Shown here piece after piece: positions 17,205-25,752 of a DNA stretch of 64,000 bases. The notes beneath the pieces are model-generated. The model ran no database searches, was not told where the DNA came from, and was given only the letters and a program-made list of their open reading frames with translations. The position numbers and the translations under genes are program-made. The stretch is from contig NZ_JAMOKX010000001.1 of assembly GCF_023646285.1 (NCBI RefSeq), forward strand, positions 124,001 through 188,000, given 5' to 3'. Origin of the DNA: Helicobacter colisuis (GTDB taxonomy: Bacteria; Campylobacterota; Campylobacteria; Campylobacterales; Helicobacteraceae). Numbering within the stretch: position 1 is the stretch's first letter; the number at the start of each line of letters is the position of its first letter.

Positions 17205-19104
17205 GTTTCTTACCTTTTAAATAATTTTCTTTCCACTTAGCTATGCTTAAAGTATCAACCACTTGCCCTATGGCATTATATTGTTCATAATAATCTCTCA
17301 CAAAAGCACATACCTCTTTCCTTAAGGGCATAAAATACCCCTCTTTATCCTTTAGAGCATACCTTGAGAGAAACTCTAGCGCATCTGCTTTATTTAAATA
17401 AATCTCAATAAGCTCATCGTAAGTTTGCAAATACTTTTCAATCAATTGTGGTATTTTTTCCTCACGAATCTCTAAAGCCACCGATTCAAAATTTCCAACA
17501 TATTCCAAGATTCCAGCGCTAAAGAGAATATCGAGGTGTATCAATCCCTCACAATAATAAGGTAACACTTCACCCTCTTTTTTCCAAGCCATTAACCCAA
17601 CAGCCCTTGAAATAGTATTAAACACAAGTTCTTTTAGTAATGGTTGATTCTTAGCAACAAAATAATAGGCTAAACCACCCATTGTAGCTTTAAACTCTTC
17701 AATATTCTTAAATTGACCACTTCTATTAATTTGCAATTCACTATCCAAGCTAACCCACAAAATATGTCCAAACTCATGTCCTATAGTAGAAATCTCATAA
17801 ACTTTATACCAATCTTCTTTGCGATAATAAAGCATCTCGCGATTAAAATCCAAAAACTCTTCAGGAAAAGTTTTACGGCTTAAAAGCATAAAAGGCTTAG
17901 CACAAGAAATCTCCCATACTCTATCTGGAAAATAAAAAATCTTTTTGCCATATTTAGAGCTCACACTCTCATCATTTGGCACAACTTGCGCACTAAACAA
18001 ACCATTTAGCTCTGCACCATAAAACAACAAAGGCTGTCCGCCATAACTTTGTGTTTTTACTAAAGATTCTTGAACGCAAAAATCAATTTCTTCTTTATAT
18101 GGAGTTTGTGGCATTTTTGCTGTATATTGAGAATAAAATTCCACAAAAGCCTCTTTATTAACTTCACTAGTAGAATCCAAATCAAGTAAATCTTTTCCCT
18201 CATAGATTCTAGCAATTCTTAAATCCCACTCTGGCGCCACTGCTCTTCTATAATGATCTTCATAATACTCCAAAGGATGCCCCACTTGCAATGGCGTTGT
18301 GATTTTCATCCAAGCCCTATCCACATCACGCCAAGATTCTAAAAGTTTTGCGGTATCTTTTTCCATCAAAGCTTTTTGCAGTGTTTTAAAATATGCAAGA
18401 TAAGAATCTTTTTGTTCAAATTTTGGGCAAACTTCAGGAATGAGCTCAAGACTTAAAAGCATTTTTTCAAAAGTAGTTTGAAATAACTCAAAATCCTCTT
18501 TAAAAAAATCTGCATAAGCGATGGCTTGATACGCATTTTCTTTTAATACAGGCACCGAGTAGCTTCTATCGCTTACTTCGCCATTTTGTGAAACTTCCTC
18601 AGCGCTCTTTAAAGCCTCAAGAATACTAGGCAAATTATCATTGAATTTTTGACTCAAATCTTTATTGATTCCTAAAATTAGTTTTTCTTGCCAATTTGCA
18701 AAAAAACTATTAAAAACCAAACCCACTTGATGAACGCTTACTAATAATTCTCGTAAAAAAGGTGTTAAAAGATTCTCATTTCTAACAAATTCCAAAAGTT
18801 TTTGATGTTTTTTTACATAAAAATTTTCTGTGATATGCAACATTAAGGCACGAACTTCTAAAATATCCTCTTCCTTGAATTGAAGTTTATTTAAAATATT
18901 TAACAAAGCGCCTTCTTTTAGGGCTACAACTCTATCAATAAGCGCTAACAAAACTTCTTGATTATTGGGCAGTTTTTCAAAAACTGGTTTTAGAAATTCT
19001 GGAACATTACTTTTAATATTTTCATACAAAGCATTAGTTTTTTTATTTTCTTCCTCTAAATAGCGATAAAGCCTAGCAATATCTAAAAGAATCTTATTCT
19101 CCAT
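17188..19104 (-). CDS. ciaB: CiaB family protein with a zinc-metallopeptidase motif
   Basis: 638 residues matching, from memory, the Campylobacter invasion antigen B family (about 610 residues), described as a secreted factor aiding epithelial invasion. The sequence shows a clear HEFGH motif at residues 443-447 and a glutamate pair (NIEEFKATMGG) at 469-470, spaced as in gluzincin peptidases of the M3 type. No signal peptide is present, so any export would need a non-Sec route. The N-terminal 300 residues are helical. I start at ATG 19104 because AAGAGAG lies just upstream; the longer in-frame start at 19146 would lie deep in djlA. Overlaps djlA by 11 bases and cheR by 17. Confidence 0.8.
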   Translation of the reverse strand: MENKILLDIARLYRYLEEENKKTNALYENIKSNVPEFLKPVFEKLPNNQEVLLALIDRVVALKEGALLNILNKLQFKEEDILEVRALMLHITENFYVKKHQKLLEFVRNENLLTPFLRELLVSVHQVGLVFNSFFANWQEKLILGINKDLSQKFNDNLPSILEALKSAEEVSQNGEVSDRSYSVPVLKENAYQAIAYADFFKEDFELFQTTFEKMLLSLELIPEVCPKFEQKDSYLAYFKTLQKALMEKDTAKLLESWRDVDRAWMKITTPLQVGHPLEYYEDHYRRAVAPEWDLRIARIYEGKDLLDLDSTSEVNKEAFVEFYSQYTAKMPQTPYKEEIDFCVQESLVKTQSYGGQPLLFYGAELNGLFSAQVVPNDESVSSKYGKKIFYFPDRVWEISCAKPFMLLSRKTFPEEFLDFNREMLYYRKEDWYKVYEISTIGHEFGHILWVSLDSELQINRSGQFKNIEEFKATMGGLAYYFVAKNQPLLKELVFNTISRAVGLMAWKKEGEVLPYYCEGLIHLDILFSAGILEYVGNFESVALEIREEKIPQLIEKYLQTYDELIEIYLNKADALEFLSRYALKDKEGYFMPLRKEVCAFVRDYYEQYNAIGQVVDTLSIAKWKENYLKGKKLATHQ

Positions 19105-19921
19105 CTTGCTCTCTTTTATGATTCTTAACCACTTCATAAGCTGCATTGATTTTTTGTAGTTTTTCGGTGTAGGTTTTAATAATTGATTCTTCTAATCCCT
19201 TATGGTGCAAAATATCAGGATGATATTGACGCACTAAATCCTTATAAGCCCTTTTGATAGTCTCCATATCTGAATCTTCGCTAACACCCAAAGTAGCACA
19301 AGCTTCTTTATAGTCTTGATATGCCATTTCCCTAGAATAAAATTCTACAAAAGAATCATACAAAGCATTAAAATCATCATTTTGAATTTCCAAGTAAGCA
19401 GCAACATCTAAAATAACCTCACGCTCTTTTTCACCTAAAACCCTATCAGCATAAGCCAAACTCAACAAATATTCTACAAGTTTCAAACGAGTTTTATATT
19501 GCCCCTTGGTAAGTTCTGCATAAGCCAAACTCAATGTTTCAACATCTTCTGTGGTATTTCTAAAAATAGTATGCAGAATCTCTAAAATCTCTTGCTTTTG
19601 GTTCATTGCGCTTTGCAAAAGAATTGCTTGAGCAATATCTTCAATTGTGCTTTCCATTAACTCTTCTTCTAATTCACAAATCTTTCCATCGCTTTGTGCT
19701 AATTTAGACATCAAGCTAACCATAATCCCATATTCGCTTTTTTTAATCTTTTCTTCTTTACTTAAAGCTTTATAGGGATCTTCATAATTTTGGAACTCTT
19801 CCTTAAAATTATAGTTAGAATCTTGTATTTGTGGGCGCTTATGAGGATTGGATAAATAATCTTTAAAATTAATAAACGCAACTGCAATAATAACAATAGT
19901 AATTAATAATAAAATTTCCAT
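19094..19921 (-). CDS. Membrane-anchored TerB-DnaJ co-chaperone (DjlA-like)
   Basis: 275 residues. One N-terminal membrane helix (EILLLITIVIIAVAFINF), a TerB-like helical domain at about 60-195 (SLMSKLAQSDGKICELEE), and a C-terminal J domain at about 205-275 with the HPD motif in RQYHPD. DjlA proteins recruit DnaK to the inner membrane. The domain order is that of E. coli DjlA. Lies 15 bases after the HMA gene and overlaps ciaB, so all are likely co-transcribed. Confidence 0.88.
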   Translation of the reverse strand: MEILLLITIVIIAVAFINFKDYLSNPHKRPQIQDSNYNFKEEFQNYEDPYKALSKEEKIKKSEYGIMVSLMSKLAQSDGKICELEEELMESTIEDIAQAILLQSAMNQKQEILEILHTIFRNTTEDVETLSLAYAELTKGQYKTRLKLVEYLLSLAYADRVLGEKEREVILDVAAYLEIQNDDFNALYDSFVEFYSREMAYQDYKEACATLGVSEDSDMETIKRAYKDLVRQYHPDILHHKGLEESIIKTYTEKLQKINAAYEVVKNHKREQDGE

Positions 19922-19936
19922 TTTACCCCTTAAAAA

Positions 19937-20158
19937 TTATTTAAAAAATCCTTTTAGTTTCCCCATTATTCCTTCAGCAGCTAAGAATCCTAATTCTTGT
20001 AATTTAGCTTTAATTTCTTTAATCCCTTCTTCATTAGCTTCAACTTCTACGCTTTGAGAGGGGATATCAACTTTTAAGCTAGGATATTTTTGTCCTAAAG
20101 ATTCTTGAATCTTATTAACGCAACCTTGACATTTAATATTAATACATTGGATTTTCAT
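19937..20158 (-). CDS. Small heavy-metal-associated (HMA) domain protein
   Basis: 73 residues, one ferredoxin-like HMA domain as in copper chaperones. The metal site is CQGC at residues 10-13, followed by VNKIQESL. In CopZ/CopP the loop usually reads MxCxxC; here it is IKCQGC, so the first Met is replaced by Ile. The C-terminus has a short lysine/phenylalanine-rich tail. No copper ATPase gene is next to it, so the partner is unknown. It follows the tRNA by 31 bases. Confidence 0.85.
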   Translation of the reverse strand: MKIQCINIKCQGCVNKIQESLGQKYPSLKVDIPSQSVEVEANEEGIKEIKAKLQELGFLAAEGIMGKLKGFFK

Positions 20159-20189
20159 AAAGTATTCCTAAAGAATGAAAGATAGTAAG

Positions 20190-20266
20190 TGGTGGGTCCT
20201 ATAGGACTTGAACCTATGACCAATCGGTTATGAGCCGAGTGCTCTAACCATCTGAGCTAAGGACCC
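20190..20266 (-). tRNA. tRNA with anticodon CAT, probably tRNA-Ile2
   Basis: 77 nt including an encoded CCA. Acceptor GGGTCCT pairs with AGGACCC; the D region is TTAGCTCAGATGGTTAGAGC, the anticodon stem-loop TCGG-CTCATAA-CCGA, and the T arm ATAGG-TTCAAGT-CCTAT. The CCGATTGGTC stretch after the anticodon resembles E. coli Ile2, whose C34 is changed to lysidine by TilS, more than elongator or initiator Met. The first 10 bases contain the end of rodA, including its TAG stop. Confidence 0.92.
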
Positions 20267-21375
20267 TTCTTTAAAAAATTTTTGGAAGCGTAATTATATA
20301 CAAAATTATTCTTAAAAGCAAGTAAATGTTCTAAAAGCCCAAAAAGTATCATAAAAGTAATAAAACTACTCCCACCATAACTAAAAAGCGGTAATGGAAT
20401 ACCCACAACTGGCGCCAAGCCAATTGTCATTGCTATATTTACACCCGAATAAATAAAAACAAGCAGACCTGCACAATAAGCAATAACTCTTAAAAAATAA
20501 TCCTTAACATCAATGCTCCCCATACTAAAAATATGAAAAATAAGAAACGCATACAAAATAAACAATCCTATAATTCCAACAAATCCAAAGCGCTCTGCAA
20601 AATAAGGAAAAATAAAATCACTTGTAGCAATAGGTAAAAAACGATAAATCGTCTGCGTGGCTTCTTCCTTTTCTTTGCCATCAAGCCCACCTGCCCCAAC
20701 TGCGATAATAGATTGTCTTACCTGATAATCTGGTTCTTTAGAGATAAAATCTTCAATACGCTTTTTTTGATAATCGTGCAAATTTGCGTATAAAATAGGC
20801 GAAAGCAAACACATCCCAACAAGCAAAGTAAGCCATATTTTATAATTCACTCCAATCAAAAACAAAACTCCAAAACCCATAATCAAAAGCACAAGTGCAG
20901 TCCCCAAATCTGGCTGTTTTAAAATCAACACAAAAGGCAATAAAATATAACAAGAAAACTTAAGAAAACTAAAAATCCTATAACCATCTCCCTTGGGGGG
21001 ATTCTTCGCAATTAAATGCGCTAACATCAAAATCAAAGCAGGTTTCATTGTCTCAGAGGGCTGAAAAGTAAAATGCACAAAAGGAATCTCAAGCCACCTT
21101 TGCGCACCAAGTCGCACATCACCAAAAAAATCTACCGCTACAAGCAAAACAATATTAACCCAATAAAATATCACAATCGCCCACGACATACGCTTAATAG
21201 GCAATAAAAAAGTTACTGCAAATACCAAAACTCCGATAAACACATAAACCAAAACTTTATCACCCAAAAAAGCATTATTTTCATTAATTAAAAACCACGA
21301 TAACATTACAAGTGGAATCACTAATAAAGGTAAAGTAAAATCAAAAGATGATAAAATATTCCTATTAAATCTCAA
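20257..21375 (-). CDS. rodA: Rod-shape peptidoglycan polymerase RodA
   Basis: SEDS-family glycosyltransferase that polymerises glycan strands for cell elongation with a class B PBP. 372 residues with about ten hydrophobic helices. Family stretches are LGAQRWLEIP and TFQPSE (near residues 90-107), KQPDLGTAL (near 150), the conserved polar loop, and PLPLFSYGGSS near the C-terminus. Helix spacing and GAQRW favour RodA over FtsW. The stop codon TAG lies inside the tRNA gene that follows. Divergent from rluD across a 94-base gap. Confidence 0.95.
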   Translation of the reverse strand: MRFNRNILSSFDFTLPLLVIPLVMLSWFLINENNAFLGDKVLVYVFIGVLVFAVTFLLPIKRMSWAIVIFYWVNIVLLVAVDFFGDVRLGAQRWLEIPFVHFTFQPSETMKPALILMLAHLIAKNPPKGDGYRIFSFLKFSCYILLPFVLILKQPDLGTALVLLIMGFGVLFLIGVNYKIWLTLLVGMCLLSPILYANLHDYQKKRIEDFISKEPDYQVRQSIIAVGAGGLDGKEKEEATQTIYRFLPIATSDFIFPYFAERFGFVGIIGLFILYAFLIFHIFSMGSIDVKDYFLRVIAYCAGLLVFIYSGVNIAMTIGLAPVVGIPLPLFSYGGSSFITFMILFGLLEHLLAFKNNFVYNYASKNFLKKGP

Positions 21376-21417
21376 AAGTCAAATCCATTTCTTTAAAAAT
21401 TATGATGATAAGCTATT

Positions 21418-21435
21418 AAATTAAAGCTTTAATTT
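21418..21435. promoter_or_regulatory. 18-bp perfect palindrome between rodA and rluD
   Basis: AAATTAAAGCTTTAATTT is an exact palindrome in the 94-base divergent promoter region. It could be an operator for both genes or simply AT-rich chance; no regulator can be named. Confidence 0.3.
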
Positions 21436-21469
21436 TAGCATAATTTCTAATAAAAAGAGAGAGTAAAAA

Positions 21470-22486
21470 TTGCAAATAAACAAACAAAACAAGCACGATT
21501 CATTAACATTTTATGTCCAACAAGAAGAATCGAAAATGCGACTTGATAAATTTCTTGCACAGAAGCTAGGATTATCGCGAAATCAAATTAGTAAAATAAT
21601 CCAGGAAAAACAAATCACCCTCAATGGAATTTTTATTCAAAAAAATGGCACTTCCCTTAATTATAACGATCAAATCACTCTGACTCTAACTAATAAACAA
21701 TCAAAAATAAAACCAAGCAATCTTAATATTCCCATTTTATATGAGGACGAGGACTTACTAATCCTTAATAAGCCCATTAACCTAATCGTTCATCAAACTC
21801 ATCAAGAAGATTCTCAATACACACTGCAAGATTGGTTGCAAGAAAATAATTTTCCACTCTCTAATCTAGGAGATTCTTGCAGACAAGGCATTATACATCG
21901 CCTTGATAAAACTACAAGTGGCGCAATTGTGATTGCCAAAAATAATCACGCCCACGAAATTCTAAGCCAACAGCTCAAAAGCAGGGAAATGGGTCGTTAT
22001 TATCTTTGCGTGATTGATTCACCCCTTAAGCAAAATATTCTTATTGATACCCCTCTTATAAGACACCCTAGAAATCGACTTAAATACATCCCCACTACAA
22101 AAAACACCCCCCTTAGTAAAGAAGCAAAAACCGCTTTTTATAAAATAATCAACAACGACAAGATAGAGTTAATTGGTGCTAAGCTTTTTAGTGGAAGGAC
22201 ACATCAAATCCGTGCACACCTTAGCAAAATACAACGACATATTTTGGGCGATGCTTTTTATGGCTACAAGGGAAATTACACCGCTAGAATACTGCTACAT
22301 TCTCACCTACTCTATCTCACACACCCCACTACCAAACAACGCCTAGAAATCTATGCTCCCTTTTGGGAAGATATGCTATTATTTTTACACCAAGAATTTT
22401 ATCCAACGCAAAATCTTGAATATTTCAAAAAAAACTTCAAAATTCCACTTGATCAACTTTATCATTCAAGTTTCTCAAATTCCTAA
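21470..22486 (+). CDS. rluD: RluD-type 23S rRNA pseudouridine synthase
   Basis: 338 residues. An S4 RNA-binding domain at about 22-80 (MRLDKFLAQKLGLSRNQISK) precedes the RluA/C/D catalytic domain. HRLDKTTSG at 143-151 contains the catalytic Asp146. SGRTHQIRAHL follows near 245. Start is TTG at 21470 with GAGAGAG 6 bases before it; the next good start (ATG of MRLDK) would cut into the S4 domain, so TTG is likely real. Exact target uridines are inferred only from the family. Confidence 0.9.
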   Translation: MQINKQNKHDSLTFYVQQEESKMRLDKFLAQKLGLSRNQISKIIQEKQITLNGIFIQKNGTSLNYNDQITLTLTNKQSKIKPSNLNIPILYEDEDLLILNKPINLIVHQTHQEDSQYTLQDWLQENNFPLSNLGDSCRQGIIHRLDKTTSGAIVIAKNNHAHEILSQQLKSREMGRYYLCVIDSPLKQNILIDTPLIRHPRNRLKYIPTTKNTPLSKEAKTAFYKIINNDKIELIGAKLFSGRTHQIRAHLSKIQRHILGDAFYGYKGNYTARILLHSHLLYLTHPTTKQRLEIYAPFWEDMLLFLHQEFYPTQNLEYFKKNFKIPLDQLYHSSFSNS

Positions 22487-22526
22487 CCCCTCTTGAAATA
22501 TAATGTATTTTTTTGCTTTTTTATGC

Positions 22527-22532
22527 TATGAT
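22527..22532 (+). promoter_or_regulatory. Candidate -10 box upstream of the Fn3 lipoprotein gene
   Basis: TATGAT preceded by runs of T (TTTTTTTGCTTTTTTATGC), the usual Campylobacterota housekeeping promoter layout. It lies 55 bases before the ATG at 22587. Confidence 0.4.
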
Positions 22533-22586
22533 AGGCACCTTTCAAATAAACTTGACATAAATAGATAATTTTCAAAGGGTTTTTAT

Positions 22587-23852
22587 ATGGTTAATTTATC
22601 CTATTTTTCTAAGCTTGATTCATTATGGGCAAAGATTCTGCTCTTTTTTACTCTTGTATTCTTTAGTGCTTGTAGTAGCTCAAATCTTAATTTTGGCTCC
22701 ACCCCTTCAATTAATCCAAATATCACTCCTCCTAGTAATATCCGCACACTTAGCGATGTTAATACCATTGCTTTTGAATGGAATCTTATCCAAAATCCAG
22801 AAATTGCAGGGTATTATATCTATCGCAAAGAACCAAGTGAGCAAAGCTTTAGCAAAATTGCCACTTTAGATTCTCGTTTTATTACGCATTATGCGGACAA
22901 CAAGCTTGAATCAAACACTGAATACTTCTATCAATTCGCTTCTTTTGATGCACAAAAAAATATTTCACAATTCTCAGCCCCTATTAGTGTAAAAACACAA
23001 TTTATTGAAGCTATTAATTATATTGAAGCCATCAGTAACTACCCGCGCAAAGTCAAGATTATTTGGAATCCTCACCAAGATACTCGCGTAATCGGTTATG
23101 TGATTGAGAAAAAAAAGACAAATGGACAATGGAGTGAATTAGCAAATATTAATAGTCGTTTGCTTGTAGAATACCTTGATACAGGACTTGAAGACAACAC
23201 TTCTTATGAATATCGTGTTTTTGCTTACAATGCTAATAAAACCTATTCACTCCCTTCTAAAAGCGTTAAAGCTACTACCAAACCTAAACCAACTCTAATT
23301 TCAAACTTTACTGCCACTACCAATGTTCCAAAGCAAATTGTGCTCAAATGGGATCTTCATCCAAACCCAGAAGTAACCCAATACACTCTTTTCCGATCAA
23401 ACTTCGAATCAAGCTTTTTTAATAAACTTGCTACTCTCCCAAACAGCACCAATTCTTATCAAGATGCCATCAAAGATGATGGAAAACAATACTACTACAA
23501 AATCACTGCCACTGATAAAGACGGCATTGAAAGTCTTGAAGTTGGTCCCATTATGGGTATGACCTTAGGGATTCCAAGCACTCCAGTGATTACTTATGCG
23601 CAAATTGAAGGTAATTCTGCGGTTTTACGATGGATGCCTCAAGATGATCGTGCTACAGAATATATTGTTTATAAAAAAGATTCGCGTTTCTTTGGAGAAA
23701 CTTTGCGTTATAACAAAGTCTTAACACCGGAATTTATTGATCGTGAAGTGACTCCGGGAGAAAAATATTACTATCGTGTTAGCGCTGTTGATGCCAATGG
23801 CTTAGAATCAAAACAAACACAAGAAATTATGCTTTTCTTACCTGCACAATAA
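22587..23852 (+). CDS. flpA: Fibronectin type III domain lipoprotein (FlpA homologue)
   Basis: 421 residues. Signal peptide ending in the lipobox FFSAC with Cys29. Four tandem Fn3-like repeats of about 90 residues are visible, near 47-138, 139-230, 231-325 and 326-421, each with a W in the B strand and a (Y/E)Y(Y/F)YR-V-A-like F/G strand (EYFYQFAS, SYEYRVFA, QYYYKITA, KYYYRVSA). In C. jejuni the homologue FlpA (Cj1279c) is an adhesin for host fibronectin. Here adhesion is an inference; the gene lies in a conserved cell-envelope operon, so a housekeeping role is also possible. Stop overlaps trmB (TAATG). Confidence 0.88.
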   Translation: MVNLSYFSKLDSLWAKILLFFTLVFFSACSSSNLNFGSTPSINPNITPPSNIRTLSDVNTIAFEWNLIQNPEIAGYYIYRKEPSEQSFSKIATLDSRFITHYADNKLESNTEYFYQFASFDAQKNISQFSAPISVKTQFIEAINYIEAISNYPRKVKIIWNPHQDTRVIGYVIEKKKTNGQWSELANINSRLLVEYLDTGLEDNTSYEYRVFAYNANKTYSLPSKSVKATTKPKPTLISNFTATTNVPKQIVLKWDLHPNPEVTQYTLFRSNFESSFFNKLATLPNSTNSYQDAIKDDGKQYYYKITATDKDGIESLEVGPIMGMTLGIPSTPVITYAQIEGNSAVLRWMPQDDRATEYIVYKKDSRFFGETLRYNKVLTPEFIDREVTPGEKYYYRVSAVDANGLESKQTQEIMLFLPAQ

Positions 23853-25084
23853 TGCCGCATTTGAAAACTAACTCCCTAGCTCTCCCAAGCCTTCCCTTTT
23901 CTCTAACAACTAAGGAGGGGAAGTTCTCATTTTTAGAGCTTTTTACTTCAGTCAATCAGCCTAATTTTTCTCTATTGCAAGTGCATTTTGCCCCAAAAGA
24001 TTCTCATCTTAAAAATAAAGATTTTTTTCTAGAAATCAAAAAAAATGAGCAAGAAACTATTGTTAAGTGTGATAAAAACTCAAAAATCGCCCCCATTGGC
24101 ATTATCAAAAAATCCCTAGAAATCCTAGCAACCTATCAAAATTCACTTAACACCCACAATCTATATAGCAAAAATACACTCCACACCAATAAACTTCCCT
24201 TTATTAAGCATATTGAAGATTTCCTAGACTTTGATTCATTGCTTACAAATCAAGATTTAAAAAACCCAAAAATATGGCTTGAAATTGGTTTTGGTAGCGG
24301 AAGACATCTTTTATATAATGCCAAACAACACCCACAAATACTTCATATTGGATTAGAAATCCATTATCCTTCTTTAGAGCAAGTTGCACGACAAATTGAA
24401 CTCTCTAATTTAAAAAATATTTTAATTCTAGCTTATGATGCGCGTATTTTTTTAGAGCTTCTTCCCTCTAATGTGCTTGAAAAAATCTTTGTGCATTTTC
24501 CTGTGCCTTGGGATAAAAAACCCCATAGAAGAATCTTTAGCGCACCTTTTCTCTCCCAATCCTCAAGAGTTCTAGTAGCGCAAGGTCATTTGCAATTGCG
24601 CACCGATAGTTTGGAGTATTTTAACTACGCAAAGGATTTGGCATTTGCTAATCCCAACTTTACTCTAGAGTATAGCAAAAACTCCCAAGAAGCTATCATT
24701 AGTAAATATGAAGCAAGATGGCTTAAACAAAAAAAGGATATTTATAATTTAGAGCTTTTTGCCACTCAAAATAGCCCCCAAATCTCACTAGATTACAACT
24801 TTGATTTTCCAAACAAAAGCCATATTCAAATCCCTTTTAAACCAATTAAAATTATCAAAGAAGACTATTTTTTACATCTAGAAGATCTTCTACTCTCTCC
24901 AAGTCATAAATTATTTAAAGTCTCTTTTGGGGATTTTAACTATCCAGAAACGCGCTATATTTTAGAAGATTCCTTCTTGCACTATTTTAGGGAAAATCCA
25001 CTCCCCACACAAATTAATCATCAAGCTCATCAGCTCTTAAAGGAGCTTTTAGAAACCCATTTTATAAAGGAAACTAAACAATAA
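23852..25084 (+). CDS. trmB: tRNA (guanine-N7-)-methyltransferase, long form
   Basis: Methylates G46 of tRNAs with SAM. 410 residues against 200-240 in most bacteria. The catalytic domain lies at about 115-305, with SAM motif LEIGFGSGRH at 143-152, LEIHYPSLEQ, and HFPVPWDKKPHRR near 205-217. Residues 1-110 and 310-410 are extensions without recognisable motif; long TrmB is, as I recall, usual in Helicobacter and Campylobacter. Overlaps neighbours on both sides by one base (TAATG), so translation is coupled with flpA and ftsE. Confidence 0.92.
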   Translation: MPHLKTNSLALPSLPFSLTTKEGKFSFLELFTSVNQPNFSLLQVHFAPKDSHLKNKDFFLEIKKNEQETIVKCDKNSKIAPIGIIKKSLEILATYQNSLNTHNLYSKNTLHTNKLPFIKHIEDFLDFDSLLTNQDLKNPKIWLEIGFGSGRHLLYNAKQHPQILHIGLEIHYPSLEQVARQIELSNLKNILILAYDARIFLELLPSNVLEKIFVHFPVPWDKKPHRRIFSAPFLSQSSRVLVAQGHLQLRTDSLEYFNYAKDLAFANPNFTLEYSKNSQEAIISKYEARWLKQKKDIYNLELFATQNSPQISLDYNFDFPNKSHIQIPFKPIKIIKEDYFLHLEDLLLSPSHKLFKVSFGDFNYPETRYILEDSFLHYFRENPLPTQINHQAHQLLKELLETHFIKETKQ

Positions 25085-25752
25085 TGGATGCAATTATCAA
25101 AGCAGAAGGAATTAACCTAGGCTATAAAGATGAAATGATTATTAAAAATGCTAGTTTTAATATTTTTCCCCAAGAATTTGTTTTTATAAGTGGTCCTAGC
25201 GGAAGTGGTAAAAGCACCTTGATTCGCTCCATTTATGGAGACTTACCTCTTAAAAGCGGCTCTCTAGAAGTATGTGGAATGGAAATGTTTAAAGCCGGAA
25301 AAAAAAATATAGAAACTCTACGCCGCCACCTTGGAATTATCTTTCAAGACTATAAACTCATCAAAGACTTCAATGTTGAAAAAAATGTAATGTTGCCAAT
25401 GATTATTGGAGGTTTCACCAAAGAATCATGCAAAGCCCAAACCGATCGATTACTCGCCCATATCAAACTTTCACACAAAGGCAATAAATATCCACTAGAA
25501 CTAAGCGGTGGAGAACAGCAAAGAGTGGCAATGGCAAGAGCACTTTCGCACAATCCACTTCTAATTCTTGCAGATGAGCCAACTGGAAATCTTGATGATT
25601 ATTCCAGTGAAGTTATTTGGAGTTTATTAAAGGGTGTAAATGAGCAGTTAGGAATCACAATTGTGGTTGTAACACACCGAATCCCAGAAGCATTTGGCAT
25701 TAGATACCGCCATTTACATATTGAAGAAGGAGTGATTTATGAACTCTCTTAA
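25084..25752 (+). CDS. ftsE: Cell-division ABC ATPase FtsE
   Basis: Cytoplasmic ATPase of the FtsEX complex that controls septal peptidoglycan hydrolysis. 222 residues. Walker [10 protein letters not shown] at 37-45, Q-loop FQDYKLI, ABC signature LSGGEQQRV, Walker B LILADEP, and the His switch VVVTHR are all intact. Stop lies 14 bases inside ftsX, the typical coupled arrangement. Confidence 0.96.
   Translation: MDAIIKAEGINLGYKDEMIIKNASFNIFPQEFVFISGPSGSGKSTLIRSIYGDLPLKSGSLEVCGMEMFKAGKKNIETLRRHLGIIFQDYKLIKDFNVEKNVMLPMIIGGFTKESCKAQTDRLLAHIKLSHKGNKYPLELSGGEQQRVAMARALSHNPLLILADEPTGNLDDYSSEVIWSLLKGVNEQLGITIVVVTHRIPEAFGIRYRHLHIEEGVIYELS

Noticed and set aside
20993-20999. Short G run inside rodA that could be a phase-variable tract
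   Set aside because: Six bases is too short for the slippage tracts known in Helicobacter; the gene is intact.
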